Origin: Ardenticatenaceae bacterium
Lineage (GTDB): Bacteria > Chloroflexota > Anaerolineae > Promineifilales > Promineifilaceae
Assembly: GCA_020634495.1 (NCBI GenBank)
Contig: JACKBR010000100.1
Span: 1 to 8,212 of the forward strand
DNA length: 8,212 nucleotides
Direction: 5' to 3'
Shown here: piece by piece, positions 5,589-8,212 of the stretch
How positions within the stretch are numbered: position 1 is the first letter of the stretch
Layout of the letters: each line of letters begins with the position of its first letter
Program-made: the position numbers and the translations under genes
The notes under the pieces: generated by a model
Told to the model about the DNA's origin: nothing
The model's database searches: none
The model's input: the letters and a program-made list of their open reading frames with translations, nothing else

Positions 5589-6494
5589 ATGAACAAAACA
5601 TTACTTGTAATCGGAGCGATTTTGGCCGGTATCGGCCTCTTTGTCGGCGGTTTTTTCTTTAGTCAGGTTAACGCCCAGACAAACCAGCAAGGCTGGATGA
5701 TGGGCGACTGGAACGGTCAAGTCAACCCTAATATGATGGGCAACAATCAATATGGCTCAGGCATGATGGGCAGCGGTCAATATGGCAACATGATGGGGAT
5801 GATGATGGGCGGCCAATATGGTTCAGGTATGATGGGTAACTTTGGCGGCTTAATCAATGTGGATCCATTATCAATTGAGGATGCGGAAACGGCCGTTACT
5901 GACTACCTCGCCACCCTCAACAACGACAATCTGACCCTGGGCGAAATCATGATCTTCGACAACCATGCCTACGCCCAAATTGTGGACGCAACGACCGAAA
6001 CAGGCGCTTTCGAGGTGCTGGTTGACCCGGTCAGCGGCAATGTTTTCCCTGAACCCGGCCCCAACATGATGTGGAACACCGAATACGGCATGATGAGCGG
6101 CGGCAATTTCGGGATGATGGGCGGTATGATGAACGGCCAATTCGATTCCGGCATGATGGGCGGCAATCAATATGGTTCTAACATGATGGGCAGCGGTCTA
6201 TACGGCGGGATGATGGGTAGCAATATGATGGGCAGCTTCGGCTACGCCCCGGATGCGGAAATCAATATCACCGCCGGGGAAGCTGTCGCCAGCGCCCAGG
6301 AATTCCTGGATGCTTATTTGCCCGGCAAAACAGCCGATGAAACGGCCGATATCTTTCCCGGCTACTACACCCTTCACGTTCTGGAGGATGGCGAAACCAT
6401 TGGCATGCTAAGCGTCAGCGCCTACACTGGCCAGGTTTTTCTCCACCACTGGCACGGCAACCTCATCGAAATGGTTGGCGAAGGTCACGATTAG
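5589..6494 (+). CDS. Exported Met-rich protein with two PepSY-like domains, probable copper binder
   Basis: An N-terminal hydrophobic segment (5-24) and VNA-Q at about 27-30 suggest a cleaved signal peptide or anchor. The 301-residue product then alternates a Met-rich block (37-83), a PepSY-like domain (93-153), a second Met-rich block (160-214), and a second PepSY-like domain (222-290). The Met-rich blocks repeat units such as QYGSGMMG. About 33 of 301 residues are Met, most of them as MM pairs. The two globular parts share the pattern of an initial helix (IEDAETAVTDYL; ITAGEAVASAQEFL), then strands ending DPVSGNVF or SAYTGQVF. Met clusters of this kind bind Cu(I) in the periplasm-facing parts of known copper-handling proteins, and HHWHG at 286-290 adds possible ligands. 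AGGAG at 5578-5582 supports the start. The following cytochrome, which shares the MMG signature, and the multicopper oxidase fit a copper role. Function is inferred, not shown. Confidence 0.82.
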   Translation: MNKTLLVIGAILAGIGLFVGGFFFSQVNAQTNQQGWMMGDWNGQVNPNMMGNNQYGSGMMGSGQYGNMMGMMMGGQYGSGMMGNFGGLINVDPLSIEDAETAVTDYLATLNNDNLTLGEIMIFDNHAYAQIVDATTETGAFEVLVDPVSGNVFPEPGPNMMWNTEYGMMSGGNFGMMGGMMNGQFDSGMMGGNQYGSNMMGSGLYGGMMGSNMMGSFGYAPDAEINITAGEAVASAQEFLDAYLPGKTADETADIFPGYYTLHVLEDGETIGMLSVSAYTGQVFLHHWHGNLIEMVGEGHD

Positions 6495-6500
6495 TATTTA

Positions 6501-6560
6501 GGTGATCGATGAGCAGTTTTCAGCTAGTAATCAATGACTGATAACTGCTTACTGATCACC
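6501..6560. repeat. Imperfect palindrome of the GATCAGT/ACTGAT intergenic type
   Basis: Arms at 6501-6523 and 6538-6560 pair at 19 of 23 positions around a 14-nt loop. The arms share GGTGATC and AGCAGTT blocks with their complements. The right arm and its flank also contain short tandem variants (ACTGATAACTG, ACTGATCACCG). Sequences of this flavour occur as dispersed intergenic repeats in several bacterial lineages. The palindrome starts 7 bp after the Met-rich gene and fills most of the gap to the cytochrome gene. No T tract follows, so I do not call it a terminator, though an RNA hairpin could tune expression or stability. Confidence 0.6.
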
Positions 6561-6586
6561 GATTACTACTAGCAGGGAGCAATCAA

Positions 6587-7138
6587 ATGACTCAACAACG
6601 CACACATAAACTATCAGGATTGGCTTTGTTACTTTTGTTCGCCGGGTTTACCCTGGCGGCTTGTAATGCTGTAGACATTCCCTTAATAGGGATAAATGAC
6701 GAATTAAGCAAATCGCCTACCGCTCTTCAATCCGGGACACCCCAGACATTCAATTCTGATTCGCAAAACGTAAGCGTCGATTGGGATGCCGCTGCCTTTT
6801 TTGCTACGACTTGCGCCAGTTGTCATGGTTCTACCGGTGGAGGAACTGCCATTGCCCCGGCGTTGAATGCCGACACGATTCGGACGGCCGACTTGAACTG
6901 GTTGATAGAGACGATTAGTTACGGCCGTACCGGAACTGCCATGCCCGCCTGGAGTATTGAATTCGGCGGCCCGCTCAATAGCATCCAAATCGCCGACATG
7001 GCCGCTTTTCTGCAAGCAAGCAGCGATTGGGAAGCAGCCGGTGAAATCGCTGCCGAACAGCCTGCTTCACCCATGGGATCGGATATGATGAGCGGCGGTA
7101 TGATGGGAAGAGGCATGGGCAACGGCCGTATGCCCTGA
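6587..7138 (+). CDS. Lipid-anchored class I cytochrome c with Met-rich C-terminal tail
   Basis: Residues 1-26 form a lipoprotein signal ending in LAAC (Cys26). After a Ser/Thr-rich spacer comes a single monoheme cytochrome c domain at about 66-146. CASCH at 76-80 attaches heme and supplies the proximal His, and Met119 in TAMPAW is the expected distal ligand. GRTGTAMPAW is the usual class I layout. A tail (161-183) then carries seven Met, including MM pairs in SDMMSGGMMGRGMG, which echoes the Met-rich blocks of the preceding gene. The protein would sit on the outside of the membrane and carry single electrons. The tail suggests that it also binds copper or contacts a Met-rich partner. CAGGGAG at 6573-6579 serves the start. 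A multicopper oxidase two genes downstream is a plausible electron-transfer partner, though a terminal oxidase is also possible. Confidence 0.88.
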   Translation: MTQQRTHKLSGLALLLLFAGFTLAACNAVDIPLIGINDELSKSPTALQSGTPQTFNSDSQNVSVDWDAAAFFATTCASCHGSTGGGTAIAPALNADTIRTADLNWLIETISYGRTGTAMPAWSIEFGGPLNSIQIADMAAFLQASSDWEAAGEIAAEQPASPMGSDMMSGGMMGRGMGNGRMP

Positions 7139-7174
7139 AAACCCTTAACAAATTACAAATAGAAGGAAAAACAA

Positions 7175-7588
7175 ATGACACAAACAAACACAGAATATGG
7201 ATTTCGTACACGATTAAACTTGCCCTACGAGCAGGCCATTGAAGAAGTAACAGCCGCCCTCAAAACTGAAGGCTTCGGTGTTCTCACTGAAATTGACGTG
7301 AAAGCCACCCTCAAGAAAAAACTCGACGTAGAGTTTCGCAAATATGTCATCTTGGGAGCTTGTAATCCAGTATTAGCCAATCAGGCGCTTGATAAAGAAC
7401 TGGCAATTGGACTACTCCTGCCTTGCAACGTCATCGTGTACGATGATGAACAAGGTGGCAGCGTGGTCTCCATTGTGGACCCGATTTCTATGCTGGGCGT
7501 CGTGGTGAAACCCAATTTAGACACTGTTGCCAACGAAGCCCGCGCCCGTTTACAGCGCGTAAGCCAAGTTTTGGAAACAGTAAAATAG
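7175..7588 (+). CDS. DUF302 family protein
   Basis: The whole 137-residue length fits the DUF302 family, whose members are about 130-150 residues. The hallmarks are an early strand and helix (FRTRLNLPYEQAIEEVTAAL), GFGVLTEIDVKATLKKKL at about 34-51, YVILGACNPVLANQAL at about 59-74, and LLLPCNVIVYDD at about 80-91. There is no signal peptide, so it should be cytoplasmic. Cys63 and Cys84 lie at positions often occupied by Cys in this family. Function is not settled. DUF302 genes recur beside sulfur, heavy-metal and cytochrome genes, consistent with a role in metal or thiol stress. AAGGA at 7163-7167 serves the start. It lies 36 bp after the cytochrome gene and 37 bp before the multicopper oxidase, so it is probably part of one operon. 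Confidence 0.88.
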   Translation: MTQTNTEYGFRTRLNLPYEQAIEEVTAALKTEGFGVLTEIDVKATLKKKLDVEFRKYVILGACNPVLANQALDKELAIGLLLPCNVIVYDDEQGGSVVSIVDPISMLGVVVKPNLDTVANEARARLQRVSQVLETVK

Positions 7589-7625
7589 AAGCTTTCAATT
7601 TAACAACCACCGGAACACCCAACCT

Positions 7626-8212
7626 ATGAAGAAACTTTCACGACGCGATTTTATTCGACTGGCAGGCGCGGGGACAGCAACAGCTGTTCTCGCCGCCTGT
7701 AGGCCCAACTCAACAACATCAACGCTAACCACCTCCGGAGCAACGCCATTGCCCCCAACCGGGCTGCCAACAACCCTGCCGCCAGCTACGTTGCCACCGC
7801 CAACGGCCGTTCCCAGCGCCGATTTTGTGCCTGATGTGGAGATTGCTTTACGGGCGGTAGAAGATACGGCCGTCATCTTCCCCAACGTCAACACTCACGT
7901 CTGGCGTATTCAGGGCGAACTACTGCAAGGAGACGCCAACGCTTTGCAGCCGGTTCCCGACAGCTACCTCGGCCCCACGCTGCGCCTGAGAAAAGGGCAA
8001 AAAGTACGCATCCACTTCACCAACGAACTGCCCGAAGCTAGCATTATCCACTGGCATGGTCTACACGTCCCGGCAGAAATGGACGGCCATCCCCGGTATG
8101 CCATCGGTAACAGCCAGACCTACGTCTACGAGTTTGAAGTGCTCAACCGTGCTGGAACGTATTGGTACCATCCGCACCCCCACGGCCGTACCGGCCCTCA
8201 AGTGTATGCGGG
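7626..8212 (+). CDS. Tat-exported multicopper oxidase, N-terminal part (runs off the window)
   Basis: The gene is open to the window end, giving 195 complete codons. The N-terminus is a Tat signal (SRRDFIRLAG at 5-14) that runs into LAAC (Cys25), so the protein is probably a folded, lipid-anchored export. A Pro/Thr-rich linker (about 28-63) follows. The first cupredoxin domain starts near 70 and includes GPTLRLRKGQKVRIHFTNEL at 116-135. It contains two of the four copper-binding motifs: HWHG (His142, His144) and WYHPHPHG (His182, His184), which contribute to the type 2/3 trinuclear site. The remaining two motifs and the type 1 site should lie beyond the window. Such enzymes oxidise a substrate and reduce O2 to water; the neighbours suggest Cu(I) oxidation or a cytochrome-linked reaction. 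No strong Shine-Dalgarno precedes ATG 7626. A full-length enzyme would be about 450-550 residues. Confidence 0.9.
   Translation, partial: MKKLSRRDFIRLAGAGTATAVLAACRPNSTTSTLTTSGATPLPPTGLPTTLPPATLPPPTAVPSADFVPDVEIALRAVEDTAVIFPNVNTHVWRIQGELLQGDANALQPVPDSYLGPTLRLRKGQKVRIHFTNELPEASIIHWHGLHVPAEMDGHPRYAIGNSQTYVYEFEVLNRAGTYWYHPHPHGRTGPQVYA

Noticed and set aside
5871..6170. Minus-strand His/Ala-rich open frame opposite the Met-rich gene
   Set aside because: The repetitive ATGATGGG DNA reads as CCCATCAT on the other strand and yields artificial His/Ala/Ile-rich frames; there is no ribosome binding site.
5740..6240. Short repeats in the Met-rich gene, considered as a CRISPR-like array
   Set aside because: The repeats are in-frame codon repeats of irregular spacing that encode Gly-Met-Met and Gln-Tyr-Gly units; there are no unique spacers.
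7595..7894. Minus-strand open frame opposite the multicopper oxidase start
   Set aside because: The plus strand carries a Tat signal, lipobox and multicopper oxidase domain; the minus frame is Val/Gly/Ala low complexity without a start signal.

Overview
The window looks like an accessory stretch of a bacterial chromosome, probably from a Chloroflexota (Anaerolineae/Ardenticatenia-like) relative. That assignment is an inference. It rests on mid-range GC, several Tat-dependent and lipid-anchored exported proteins, a Pro/Thr-rich linker after a lipobox, and strong enrichment of the palindromic octamer ACGGCCGT (8 exact copies in 8.2 kb). No rRNA, tRNA or marker gene is present to settle it. Nearly all genes lie on the + strand and most encode exported or membrane proteins.

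Region A (about 60-3863) is a thiol-redox and Cys-rich protein cluster. It holds a Tat-exported beta-rich protein, a MauE/DoxX-like membrane protein with a CFCFG motif, a MauD-like membrane-anchored thioredoxin-fold protein with a CSPC motif, and a small exported protein with 13 Cys and several Trp that resembles the light chain of methylamine dehydrogenase (MauA). An NTF2-like lipoprotein and a multi-TM membrane protein follow. The membrane-protein frame continues upstream through one in-frame TGA to a well-placed ATG. MauE and MauD are known to be needed for making the disulfide-rich MauA, so the trio reads as a small mau-like locus without its heavy chain or MauG in view.

Region B (3870-4480) is a boundary. 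It contains the C-terminal scrap of a Tn3-family transposase and a minus-strand gene of unknown function, with a 16-bp perfect palindrome upstream of that gene.

Region C (4481-8212) looks like a metal module, probably for copper. Two near-copies of one promoter/operator (4481 and 5172) each drive small TM-SHOCT proteins. Downstream come a Met-rich exported protein with two PepSY-like domains, a lipoprotein cytochrome c with a Met-rich tail, a DUF302 protein, and the N-terminal third or so of a Tat-exported multicopper oxidase cut by the window end. The operator contains a 16-bp element close to the E. coli CusR/CopR box, repeated 22 bp downstream. This suggests, but does not prove, control by a copper-sensing OmpR-family regulator.
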